Program-made: the position numbers and the translations under genes
Part shown: positions 7,622 to 36,866 of the stretch, in pieces
How the letters are laid out: the number at the start of each line of letters is the position of its first letter
How positions within the stretch are numbered: position 1 is the first letter of the stretch
Notes under the pieces: generated by a model
Told to the model about the DNA's origin: nothing
The model's input: the letters and a program-made list of their open reading frames with translations, nothing else
Databases searched by the model: none
DNA from: Streptomyces sp. BR123
GTDB taxonomy: Bacteria > Actinomycetota > Actinomycetes > Streptomycetales > Streptomycetaceae
Length of the DNA: 36,866 bases
Assembly: GCF_013401435.1 (NCBI RefSeq)
Contig: NZ_JACBGN010000046.1
Location: 1 to 36,866, forward strand
Reading direction: 5' to 3'

Positions 7622-8608
7622 TCAGCGGGCGGCCGCGGTGCGGGCGGTGAGCTGGTCGAACCGGCGGGCCAGGTCCTCCTGCTCGCGGGTCAGGTTCTCC
7701 AGCCGCCTGCGCAGCCGCGCCAGTTCGTCCCCGAGGTCGAGGACGACGGCCCCGCCCTGGGGGGCCGACGCCGCGGCCCGTCGGCCGGCGGTGCCGGACC
7801 GCGGCGGGAGGGAGCGGACCACCGGCGCCGCCGGGCGCGCCGAGGCGGGGGCCGGCTCGCGGCCCGGGCTGAGGATCGACCGGACCCGTCGGCGCAGCGC
7901 CGCACCGGGTTCCACCCCCAGCTCCTCGGCCAGCCGCGTCCGGGCACGCTCGTACGTGCCGAGCGCCTCCGCCTGCCGTCCGCAGCGGTGGAGGGCGACC
8001 ATCAGCAGCTCGTAGAACCGCTCCCGGACCGGATTGTCACCGATGAGTTCCTCGAGCTCGCCGGTGATCCCGTGGTGCAGGCCGGCCCGCAGGCTGGCCT
8101 CGTAGAGCGTCTCCAGGGCGACCAGCCGGTTCTCCTCCAGCTGGGCGGCCTCCGCCAGGCAGATGTCCCCGCCGAGGCTGCCCTGCAATGCGGGACCCCG
8201 CCACAGGGCGAGCGCCTGGCGCAGCAGGTGGACGGCCTGCTCGGGATCGGCGGCGATCACGGCCCGGCCCTGGGCGCACAGCCGGTGGAACCTCCCGGCG
8301 TCGGTCGCGTCCGGCCCGGTGTGCAGCTGGTAGCCCAGCGCGTGGGTGTCGATCCGCTCCTGGCCGGTCGATCCGGCGTCCTCCAGCAGCTTCCTGAGCC
8401 GGGCGATGTGGGCCTGGAGGGCGTTGGCCGGGTTCGCCGGCGGGTGTTCGCCCCACAGCTCGTCGATCAGGCGGTGGTACGACAGCAGATGGCCGGCCTT
8501 CACCACCAGGGCGCCGAGCAGGACGCGCTGCTTGGAGCCCGTGGGTACGATCCGCAGGCCGCGCCGCTCGTCGTGGATCTCTACAGGGCCGAGAATGCGG
8601 AACTGCAT
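7622..8608 (-). CDS. SARP-family transcriptional activator
   Basis: 328 aa. Residues about 1-95 form an OmpR-like winged helix (MQFRILGPVE start, then GSKQRVLLGALV and LIDELWGEHPPANPANALQ). Residues about 100-245 are a bacterial transcriptional activation domain (ERFYELLMVALHRCGRQAEALGTYERARTRLAEELGVEPG). The C-terminal tail ends in a predicted coiled coil (LGDELARLRRRLENL). SARPs activate cluster genes by binding heptameric direct repeats with an 11-bp period. Such repeats are seen at 11603-11620 and 12607-12624. PapR-type SARPs regulate pristinamycin production. The ATG at 8608 follows a GAGG site by about 5 nt. It lies 50 bp downstream of the FAD oxidase and is probably cotranscribed with it. 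Confidence 0.92.
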   Translation of the reverse strand: MQFRILGPVEIHDERRGLRIVPTGSKQRVLLGALVVKAGHLLSYHRLIDELWGEHPPANPANALQAHIARLRKLLEDAGSTGQERIDTHALGYQLHTGPDATDAGRFHRLCAQGRAVIAADPEQAVHLLRQALALWRGPALQGSLGGDICLAEAAQLEENRLVALETLYEASLRAGLHHGITGELEELIGDNPVRERFYELLMVALHRCGRQAEALGTYERARTRLAEELGVEPGAALRRRVRSILSPGREPAPASARPAAPVVRSLPPRSGTAGRRAAASAPQGGAVVLDLGDELARLRRRLENLTREQEDLARRFDQLTARTAAAR

Positions 8609-8658
8609 CTTTCCTCACCTATGCGTCCGGATGGGGTCGTGGGACGGGTGCCGGGGCG

Positions 8659-9816
8659 TCAGCGGGGGCAGTTCGGGTCGGCGAAACCGAGCGGGACGGC
8701 CGGAGTCCTGCCGCGGACCATGTCGGCGACGACCTCGCCGATCCCGGTCGCGTGCTTGAAGCCGTGGCTGTTGCACCCGCCCGCGACGATGATCCGCGGG
8801 TCGCGCCGCAGCGGGCCGAGGACGAACTGGCCGTCCGGGGTGCGTGCGTACAGGTTGGCGGTGGCCCGCGAGGGGGTGTCGCCGAGGCCGGGGACGGCTG
8901 CCGGGAGGATGCGGGAGAGCACCGACCAGTCGGCGGGGGAGACCGAGCGGTCCATGTTCTCGGGGTCGACGACGCGGAAGTGGCGTCCGCCGTCCTCCAG
9001 GCCGAGCTTGACCTCGGTGCCGCCGGGCAGGGTGCCGTGGCCCCAGATCACGTTCCCGTCGGCGAGCTCGCGCATGAACACCGGCAGCCGCTCCAGGGTG
9101 AACCGAGGATCGGGCTCGGCCGGGGTGAACCAGGTCGTGGGCATCCGGAGCACGTCGAGGGGGAGCCCGGGCACCAGCTGGGACAGCCACGGTCCCGCGG
9201 CGACCACGACCCGGGCCACGCGGAGCGTCCGCAGCGCGGTGCGCACCACGATGCCGTCGCCGCCGGGTTCGATCGCGGTGACCCGGGTGTCGGTGACCAC
9301 CCGGGCCCCGTCCGCCCGGGCCGCGTCGACCGCCGCGGTGATGGTGTGCTCGGGGTAGGTCAGCCCGCCGTCCGGCTCCAGCACGCCCACGTGGTCGTCC
9401 GGCAGCCCGGCGTGCGCGGGGACGCGCTCGCGCATGGCGGCCGGGTCGAGCAGCTCGACGTCCAGCCGGTGTTCGCGGGCCGCCCGCAGCGCGCCGCCGA
9501 CGATCCGCCCGCCGGGCGGGCCGATCAGCATGGCCCCGGTCCGTTCCATCAGCACCCGGCCGGTCTGCTCCTCCAGCTCGGCCCACAGCTCCCGTGACCG
9601 CTGCGCGAGCGGGACCAGGCCCGGGTGCTCCAGGCAGGCGGTGCGGAACATCCGGCTCTCGCCGTGCGAGGAACCGTGCACGTTGCCGATGCCGTAGCGG
9701 TCGATGCCGATGACGTCGACCCCGTGCCGGGCCAGCTGCCACAGGGCACAGGCGCCCCAGGCGCCCAGCCCCACGACGGCGGCCTCGGCGTCCAGGCCGG
9801 TGGGCGTACGGGCCAT
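8659..9816 (-). CDS. FAD-dependent amine oxidase, monomeric sarcosine oxidase / SolA / NikD family
   Basis: 385 aa. The N-terminal dinucleotide-binding motif is VVGLGAWGACAL. Family motifs include GSSHGESRMFR and a C-terminal GCNSHGFKHATGIGE. These flavoenzymes oxidise secondary or cyclic amines. A member, NikD, oxidises piperideine-2-carboxylate to picolinate in nikkomycin synthesis. That step would make the core of 3-hydroxypicolinate, the starter of type B streptogramins, so it is a candidate here. Odd: the position that carries the covalent FAD Cys in sarcosine oxidase (Cys315, CMYT) appears to be Asn321 (NLYART), so flavin may be bound non-covalently or the chemistry may differ. The ATG at 9816 follows a purine-rich GAAGGAGAAGGGG stretch. 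Located 101 bp downstream of the luciferase-like gene, same strand. Substrate is unproven. Confidence 0.85.
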   Translation of the reverse strand: MARTPTGLDAEAAVVGLGAWGACALWQLARHGVDVIGIDRYGIGNVHGSSHGESRMFRTACLEHPGLVPLAQRSRELWAELEEQTGRVLMERTGAMLIGPPGGRIVGGALRAAREHRLDVELLDPAAMRERVPAHAGLPDDHVGVLEPDGGLTYPEHTITAAVDAARADGARVVTDTRVTAIEPGGDGIVVRTALRTLRVARVVVAAGPWLSQLVPGLPLDVLRMPTTWFTPAEPDPRFTLERLPVFMRELADGNVIWGHGTLPGGTEVKLGLEDGGRHFRVVDPENMDRSVSPADWSVLSRILPAAVPGLGDTPSRATANLYARTPDGQFVLGPLRRDPRIIVAGGCNSHGFKHATGIGEVVADMVRGRTPAVPLGFADPNCPR

Positions 9817-9870
9817 GTCCCCTTCTCCTTCTCTCCTCGTGTTCGTCTCGTCTCGCGATGTGCTCCGGTG

Positions 9871-9906
9871 CGGCCCCGCCGGCGCGTGCTGCCGCCGACG
9901 GGGCCG
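9871..9906. terminator. Stem-loop between the monooxygenase and FAD oxidase genes
   Basis: CGGCCCCG (9871-9878) and CGGGGCCG (9899-9906) are exact inverted repeats around a 20-nt loop that has further GC pairing. It lies just after the stop of the minus-strand monooxygenase and about 55 nt before the FAD oxidase start. It could attenuate read-through or stabilise the upstream mRNA. There is no T-tract. Confidence 0.4.
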
Positions 9907-9917
9907 GTGGGGCCGGC

Positions 9918-11027
9918 TCAGCCCGCCGCCGACACCGCGGCGGCCTCCGCCCCGGTGGCCGCGCCGGCCCGGCCGGTGAAGGAGGGGGCGACCTGCAGGG
10001 CGAACAGCTCCATGGCCCGCGCGGCCCGCTCGAACGGCAGGTGGCCGGGGCTGAACTGGAGGCTCAGGCACAGGTCGGACCCGTACTCGGCGCCGATCTC
10101 CCGGACCTGCTCGGTGACGTCCTGCGGGGTGCCGGCGAGGACCTTGCCGTCGGCCAGCGCCCGGTCGAAGTCGTAACCGCGGGCCTTCTCCACGAACCGC
10201 TCGTAGCCGGGGTACTGGCTGCTGCGGGTGTGGGCCCAGGAGGAGACCGCCTCGGCCATCCGGGACACGTAGTTCTGCTCCTGCTCGCGGGCGTCCGCCA
10301 GCGCCAGGTCGCGGTCCTCGGACAGGTAGCAGGTGTACTTCACCTGGATCCGCCCGCCGCCCGGGTGGCCGGCGGCGGCGCGCGCCTGCCGGTAGCCCCC
10401 GATCATCTCCTTCAGGCCCTGACGGGTGGTCACCGACGGTACGACCTGAAGGTGGTGGCCGGCCCGGCCGGCCGCCGCGCAGGAGTCCGGGCTGCTGGCG
10501 GAGGCGACGAACACCGGCGGATGGGGCTGCTGGTAGGGGCGGGGGAAGCCGGTGAAGGGCCCGAACCGGTGGACGGCGCCCTCGAAGACCGTGTTCTCCT
10601 CGGTCCACAGCGCGATGCAGGCCGCGATCCCGTCCTCGAACCGGTCGCGGCTCTCCTCGATCGGCACGCCGAAGGCCTCGAACTCGTCGGGCAGGAACGC
10701 CCGTCCGAAGCCGACGTCGAGGCGGCCGTGCGAGAGGTTGTCGAGCATCGCCAGTGTGGCGGCGAGCTTGACGGGGTGGGTGAAGGCGGCGATCACGGCG
10801 CCGGTCGCGAGCCGGATGCGGCTGGTCCGCGCGGCGGCGGCGGCCAGGAACGCCACCGGATCGGGGCTGTAGCCGCCGTACGGGGAGCCGTAGTGCTCGA
10901 CGATCTGTACGTGCTCGTAGCCGAGGGACTCGGCCAGTTCGACCAGCCGAAGACTCTCGGCGTAATACTCGGCAGCACTCTTCCGTTCCGGGTCCACGAC
11001 CGGGAAGAAATTGACTCCGAATTCCAT
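9918..11027 (-). CDS. Luciferase-like flavin-dependent monooxygenase (LLM class)
   Basis: 369 aa TIM-barrel flavin monooxygenase of the bacterial luciferase family. It has the characteristic N-terminus MEFGVNFFPV, then GYEHVQIVEHYG, SRIRLATGAV, HPVKLAATLAMLDNLSHGRLDVGFGRAF and a later PPVFVASASSP segment. It would use reduced FMN and O2 supplied by a separate reductase, which is not in the window. Two roles fit the context. One is ring hydroxylation giving 3-hydroxypicolinate, given the aryl-carrier protein upstream and the amine oxidase downstream. The other is a dehydroproline-type oxidation like that by SnaA/SnaB in type A pristinamycin. The ATG at 11027 has a GGAG site 6 nt upstream. The choice between roles is inference. 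Confidence 0.85.
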   Translation of the reverse strand: MEFGVNFFPVVDPERKSAAEYYAESLRLVELAESLGYEHVQIVEHYGSPYGGYSPDPVAFLAAAAARTSRIRLATGAVIAAFTHPVKLAATLAMLDNLSHGRLDVGFGRAFLPDEFEAFGVPIEESRDRFEDGIAACIALWTEENTVFEGAVHRFGPFTGFPRPYQQPHPPVFVASASSPDSCAAAGRAGHHLQVVPSVTTRQGLKEMIGGYRQARAAAGHPGGGRIQVKYTCYLSEDRDLALADAREQEQNYVSRMAEAVSSWAHTRSSQYPGYERFVEKARGYDFDRALADGKVLAGTPQDVTEQVREIGAEYGSDLCLSLQFSPGHLPFERAARAMELFALQVAPSFTGRAGAATGAEAAAVSAAG

Positions 11028-11233
11028 GACGACTCCGTCCGAAGGTCCGGTGCGGGGGCACTGGGGAAATGGGGCGAGAAAATCGCTGAATGCGCCCGGA
11101 GAGCAGAACGATAACCGGGCGGGCGGCCGCGGCCGGATTTTCGCGACCGCCCTCCCAGCCGGTTTCCAACGACTCTCAAGCGAGCGTGGGGCGCGGCCCT
11201 CCGCGCCGGGGCGGCGGGGGCGGCGGGGGTCGT
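11028..11233. other. Gap upstream of the monooxygenase gene, with one SARP-like heptamer pair
   Basis: 206 bp without a gene. TCCAACG (11165-11171) and TCAAGCG (11176-11182) lie with an 11-bp period on the plus strand, similar to the boxes near 11610 and 12610. In that orientation the pair points into the 3' end of the carrier-protein gene, away from the monooxygenase, so its role is unclear. A TTATCG-like element on the minus strand near 11110 could be a -10 for the monooxygenase. Confidence 0.35.
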
Positions 11234-11518
11234 TCAGCGGGCTGCCGCGCGGTCGGCCGCGGACAGCACCCGCCACCAGGCATCCACCGTCGGGGTGGCG
11301 ATGAGCTCGGGGAACGTGACCTCGACACCACTTTGCTGGCAGAGGCTCACGACCTGCATGACCGCGATCGAGTGAAGGCCGTAGTCGACGAGGTCCTCGT
11401 CGTCGCCCGGCATCTCGCCGGCGGCCAGCCCCATGCTGTCGGCGATCAGGGAGCGCAGTACTTCTTTGGTCATGGGCACTTCTTTGGACATGGGCAGGGT
11501 CTCGGATGCGGTGTTCAT
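11234..11518 (-). CDS. Small stand-alone aryl-carrier protein
   Basis: 94 aa from the ATG at 11518. The core DEDLVDYGLHSIAVM has the phosphopantetheine Ser50, and the end PTVDAWWRVLSAA resembles the aryl-carrier domains of isochorismatase-type proteins (EntB, DhbB), which share a DYGLDS core and a PT-x-x-x-WW-x-L end. It is therefore read as the carrier of an aryl starter, most simply 3-hydroxypicolinate, for the first C domain of the NRPS at 12728. The ligase that would load it is not in the window. Start is uncertain: in-frame ATGs occur at 11536, 11518 and further in, and none has a strong ribosome binding site (a GGAGGGG lies about 18 nt before 11536). SARP-like repeats lie upstream at 11603-11620. 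Confidence 0.82.
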   Translation of the reverse strand: MNTASETLPMSKEVPMTKEVLRSLIADSMGLAAGEMPGDDEDLVDYGLHSIAVMQVVSLCQQSGVEVTFPELIATPTVDAWWRVLSAADRAAAR

Positions 11519-11602
11519 GGCCAGGAAACGTAGCATCAGAAATGCTTCGGCGAAATCCCCTCCACGGCTCCTGAATTCCCCGCTGGTGCGGTATTGGCAA
11601 AG

Positions 11603-11620
11603 CGCTTGAGACGCGCTTGA
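11603..11620 (-). promoter_or_regulatory. SARP-like direct repeat upstream of the aryl-carrier gene
   Basis: On the minus strand the sequence reads TCAAGCG-cgtc-TCAAGCG: two identical heptamers with a 4-bp spacer and an 11-bp period, the layout bound by SARP activators. It lies 67-102 bp before the candidate starts of the carrier-protein gene and points toward it. No strong -10 hexamer is seen after it. It also lies about 110 bp upstream of the divergent LuxR-type gene and could affect both. Confidence 0.6.
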
Positions 11621-11728
11621 GAAACCGGACCCGACGGCCCGGCCGCGACTACCTTCTGCTCTCGGGAGGACGCCCCGCACAGTGCGGCGGCCCCCGGGAC
11701 ACGGACACCGCAGACGTTGGGAGTGAGG

Positions 11729-12562
11729 ATGGAACGGCGAGCACAGGGCTGGCCCGCATCCAGTGGGACCGCCGCGCTGCGGGTCCTGCCCGGCGGAGCC
11801 GAGCCGGCCCGGACCCGCAGCCGGCACACCCTCCTGCCCCCGCTCGCGGAGCGGGCCGCGCCGCCCGCCGCCCACCGGTGGGCGCCTGCCCACCACGACG
11901 CCGTCCGGCCCGAGGAGCCCGCGCCCGAGGGCGCGGACACCGTCCGGGTCTTCCTGCTGGCGCCCGACGCCCTCGCCCGGGCCGGCCTGCGCGCCCTGCT
12001 GGAGAGCCAGCCGGGGGTCGTGGTCGCGGCCGAGGGCGAACCGGGCCCCCGGGCCCTGGCGGACCTGAGGATCAGCTGCCCCGACGTCATGGTGCTCCAC
12101 GGGGTACCGGACCCGCGGCTGATCGGGCTCCCCGCAAGCCAGGACCTCGGCGGGACACCGCTGCTGGCCGTCGGCGGCCCGGAGCCGGCCGAACCCGGCC
12201 CCCATCTGCACGGCTGCCTCCCCGCCACGGTGACGCCCGCGGACCTCGCCGCCGCGGTGCGGATGGCCGCCGCCGGCTACCACCTCGGCCGCCGGCCGTC
12301 CCGGCGGACGGCCGACGACGACGGCGGCTTCCGCCGCGCCGAGGTCTCCGACGTCGACCCCGCCGAACTGACGGCGCGGGAGACCGAGGTGCTGGACCTG
12401 ATCGCCCGCGGCCTGTCCAACGCGGAGATCGCCGACGAGCTGATGCTCTCGGAGCACACCGTCAAGTCCCACGTTCAGAACCTGCTGGGCAAGCTCCGGC
12501 TGCGCAGCCGCGTCCAGGCCGTCGTCTACGCGTACGAGACCGGGCTGCGGCGGACCCGCTGA
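11729..12562 (+). CDS. LuxR/NarL-type regulator with degenerate receiver domain
   Basis: 277 aa. The N-terminal 70 residues are low-complexity and unrecognised. Residues about 72-180 resemble a response-regulator receiver, but the phospho-acceptor region reads CPDVMVLHGVPDP, with His where the Asp is expected, and the N-terminal acidic pair is reduced to one Asp (LLAPDALARAG). Residues about 208-275 are a clear LuxR-type HTH (LTARETEVLDLIARGLSNAEIA, HTVKSHVQNLLGKL). It probably acts without phosphorylation, perhaps gated by a ligand or by expression level. The ATG at 11729 is chosen because GGGAG lies 5 nt upstream; a TTG at 11717 in the same frame is less likely. It is divergent from the carrier-protein gene and stops 165 bp before the first NRPS gene. 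Confidence 0.88.
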   Translation: MERRAQGWPASSGTAALRVLPGGAEPARTRSRHTLLPPLAERAAPPAAHRWAPAHHDAVRPEEPAPEGADTVRVFLLAPDALARAGLRALLESQPGVVVAAEGEPGPRALADLRISCPDVMVLHGVPDPRLIGLPASQDLGGTPLLAVGGPEPAEPGPHLHGCLPATVTPADLAAAVRMAAAGYHLGRRPSRRTADDDGGFRRAEVSDVDPAELTARETEVLDLIARGLSNAEIADELMLSEHTVKSHVQNLLGKLRLRSRVQAVVYAYETGLRRTR

Positions 12563-12588
12563 CCGCCCGCCAGCGACGACCGGGCACG

Positions 12589-12624
12589 TCAGGCGCGTCA
12601 GGCGCGTCAGCCGTCCGTCAAGCG
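12589..12624 (+). promoter_or_regulatory. SARP-like heptamer repeats upstream of the first NRPS gene
   Basis: Four related heptamers occur in a row: TCAGGCG (12589), TCAGGCG (12598), TCAGCCG (12607) and TCAAGCG (12618). The last two are spaced by 4 bp (11-bp period), the SARP layout; the first three have a 9-bp period. The final heptamer is identical to those at 11603-11620. The array lies 104-139 bp before the NRPS start at 12728 and points toward it. A -10 could not be assigned with confidence. Confidence 0.55.
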
Positions 12625-12727
12625 CCCGGGCCAGCATGCATTTCGATCTCGTCGACCCCAGGTGGTCGGCTGCGCCTGCCCCCCGGCCCGTCGGGCTGCG
12701 GCGGCCGGCTCGACAGGAGGGGAAGAG

Positions 12728-35396
<22,669 letters not shown>

Positions 35397-35400
<4 letters not shown>

Positions 35401-36827
35401 GCCCCGCCCCACCGACCCGAACGGAGACCCCCTTGCCTTCCGCCCTCATCGCCGGCGCCGTGCCCGGTACGACCGCCGTCCCGCACACCCCGTACGCCGA
35501 CGACACCCTCCTGACCGGCGACTTCGCCACCGACCGCGACACGGCCACCGGCCTGCTGCGCACGCTCACCGCCCGTATCACCGAACTGCCGCCCCGGCTC
35601 GATCGGACCGAGCAGCAGCAGCGCGCCGCCGACACCCTCCACCGGCGCGCCCGCACCCTGCGCCGGGACTTCCTCGCCCGCCACGCCGAGCACGTCTACA
35701 CCGAGCTGACGGACGGCCACACCCGCCACCCCCGCCTGGACCGGCTCGCCGAGCTGGCCGCCGACCGCTACCCCGGGCTGGTGCCCGGCCGCGACCTGCT
35801 GGCCGCCGACGCCCGGCTCGCCCAGCGCGACAAGGAAGGCTGGGAGATCGACCTCGGCATCTTCTTCCACGCCGTCCTCGACTCCCCCCGCGCCGGCTCC
35901 CACCTGCTGTGCAGCATGCTGCGGCCCACCCCCGACGCCCTCGCCGCGCTCCCCGAGTACCGCCGCACGGGCCGGGCCGACCTGAAGCTCGCCACCCTCA
36001 CCCGCCGCGACGGCATCGCCCACCTGGAGCTGTGCAACGACGCGTACCTCAACGCCGAGGACGACGCCGCCGTCGCCGCCCTGGAGACCGGCACCGACCT
36101 GGTGCTGCTCGACGAGGCGAGCCGGGTCGGCGTCCTGCGCGGCGCGCCGATGTCGCACCCCGCCTACCGCGGCCGACGGGTGTTCAGCGCCGGCATCAAC
36201 CTCACCCACCTCTACCACGGCGAGATCTCCCTCCTCGGCTTCTTCCTGCGCCGCGAGATCGGCTACATCGCCAAGTTCGCCCGCGGCCTGTGCCTGGACG
36301 GCGAGGCGGGCGGCGAGCGCTGGTGGCCGCAGGCCGACAAGCCGTGGGTGGGCGCCGTCGACTCCTTCGCGATCGGCGGCGGCATGCAGATCCTGCCCAC
36401 GCTCGACCGGGTGGTCGCCGCCGACGACTCGTGGTTCAGCCTGCCCGCCATGGAGGAGGGGCTCGTCCCCGGCGTCGCCAACCTGCGGCTCACCGCACTG
36501 ACCGGAAGCCGGCCCGCCCGCCGGATCGTCCTGTGGGGCCACCGGCTGCGCGCCGGCGACCCCGACGCGGCACTGCTCGTCGACGAGACCGCCCCGGCCG
36601 GCGCCATGGACGCCGCCGTCGAGCGGGCCGCCCAGCACCTCGACAACCCCGCCGTCGCCGCCAACCGCCGCATGATGGCCCTCGGCGAGGAGCCGCTGGA
36701 CCTCTTCCGCCGCTACATGGCCGCCTACGCCCTCGAACAGTCCCGCCGGCTGTACAGCCCGGACCTGATCGCCAACCTGGAGCGGACCTGGATCAGCCGC
36801 CGCGCCCGCAGCGGTGGCCAGGGGTGA
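35397..36827 (+). CDS. dpgC: DpgC-type cofactor-independent acyl-CoA dioxygenase
   Basis: 476 aa from the ATG at 35397. The C-terminal two thirds have the crotonase fold as in 3,5-dihydroxyphenylacetyl-CoA 1,2-dioxygenase (DpgC): [72 protein letters not shown]. The helical N-terminal region is also typical. DpgC uses O2 without metal or cofactor to turn an arylacetyl-CoA into an arylglyoxylate and free CoA. In a type B streptogramin cluster the matching need is phenylglyoxylate, precursor of the terminal phenylglycine, so phenylacetyl-CoA is the suggested substrate (inference). Start is ambiguous: the ATG overlaps the NRPS stop (ATGA) but has no clear ribosome binding site, while the in-frame TTG at 35433 has GGAG 6 nt upstream (464 aa). 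The next gene overlaps its stop (GTGA). Confidence 0.88.
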
Positions 36828-36866
36828 CCGTACTCGAAGCGGCCCCCGCCGGCCCGGCCCCCGCCG
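36824..36866 (+). CDS. Start of a further gene, cut by the window edge
   Basis: A GTG at 36824 overlaps the oxygenase stop (GTGA) and opens a frame that continues to the window end ([10 protein letters not shown]...). The 4-bp overlap, as used elsewhere in this operon, supports a translationally coupled gene. Only 14 codons are visible and the product cannot be named. A further arylglycine-pathway enzyme would fit the position. Confidence 0.5.
   Translation, partial: MTVLEAAPAGPAPA

Noticed and set aside
11165..11182. TCCAACG/TCAAGCG pair as promoter box of the monooxygenase
   Set aside because: Orientation is opposite to that gene, and one heptamer is weak; kept only as a note.
11717..11728. 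TTG at 11717 as start of the LuxR-type gene
   Set aside because: The ATG at 11729 has GGGAG at a good distance; the TTG overlaps that ribosome binding site.

Overview
The window is very GC-rich with strong C/G bias at third codon positions. It carries Shine-Dalgarno-led actinomycete genes, a SARP regulator and giant modular NRPS genes. All this points to Streptomyces or a close relative (e.g. Kitasatospora). It appears to be part of a streptogramin biosynthetic supercluster. No RNA genes, CRISPR arrays or insertion sequences were seen.

Layout. (1) 1-250: non-coding leader with a 10+10 bp inverted repeat. (2) 251-7552, plus strand, closely spaced or overlapping genes: a SagB-type oxidase/non-elongating KS/ACP fusion, a stand-alone acyltransferase, a type II thioesterase, an Sfp-type phosphopantetheinyl transferase and an ABC-F protein. 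(3) 7622-11518, minus strand: a SARP activator, an MSOX-family FAD oxidase, a luciferase-like monooxygenase and a small aryl-carrier protein. (4) 11729-12562: a LuxR-type regulator divergent from the carrier protein. (5) 12728-35400: two NRPS genes overlapping by 4 bp (2637 and 4920 aa). (6) 35397-36866: a DpgC-type oxygenase and the first codons of another gene.

How the genes work together. Adenylation codes read by eye give Thr, a small aliphatic residue (followed by an epimerase), Pro, Phe (with N-methyltransferase), pipecolate, and an aryl-glycine-like code, then a thioesterase. In order and domain content this matches the type B streptogramins (pristinamycin I / virginiamycin S: 3-hydroxypicolinyl-Thr-D-Aba-Pro-NMePhe-(oxo)pipecolate-Phg). 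The first condensation domain resembles those that accept an aryl group from a separate carrier protein, and such a carrier lies at 11234-11518. The flavoenzymes beside it are candidates for 3-hydroxypicolinate formation or another tailoring step. The SagB-type oxidase-KS0-ACP protein and trans-AT fit a type A streptogramin (trans-AT PKS/NRPS with an oxazole), so the window may join both halves of the pair. The ABC-F protein is a plausible ribosome-protection self-resistance factor. The DpgC-type oxygenase is unexpected here and may supply the phenylglycine precursor by a different route. SARP-like heptamer repeats lie before the carrier-protein gene and before the first NRPS gene.

Not in the window and presumably outside it: 3-hydroxypicolinate ligase, lysine aminotransferase/cyclodeaminase, the rest of the phenylglycine pathway, an MbtH-like protein, and the main type A PKS genes.
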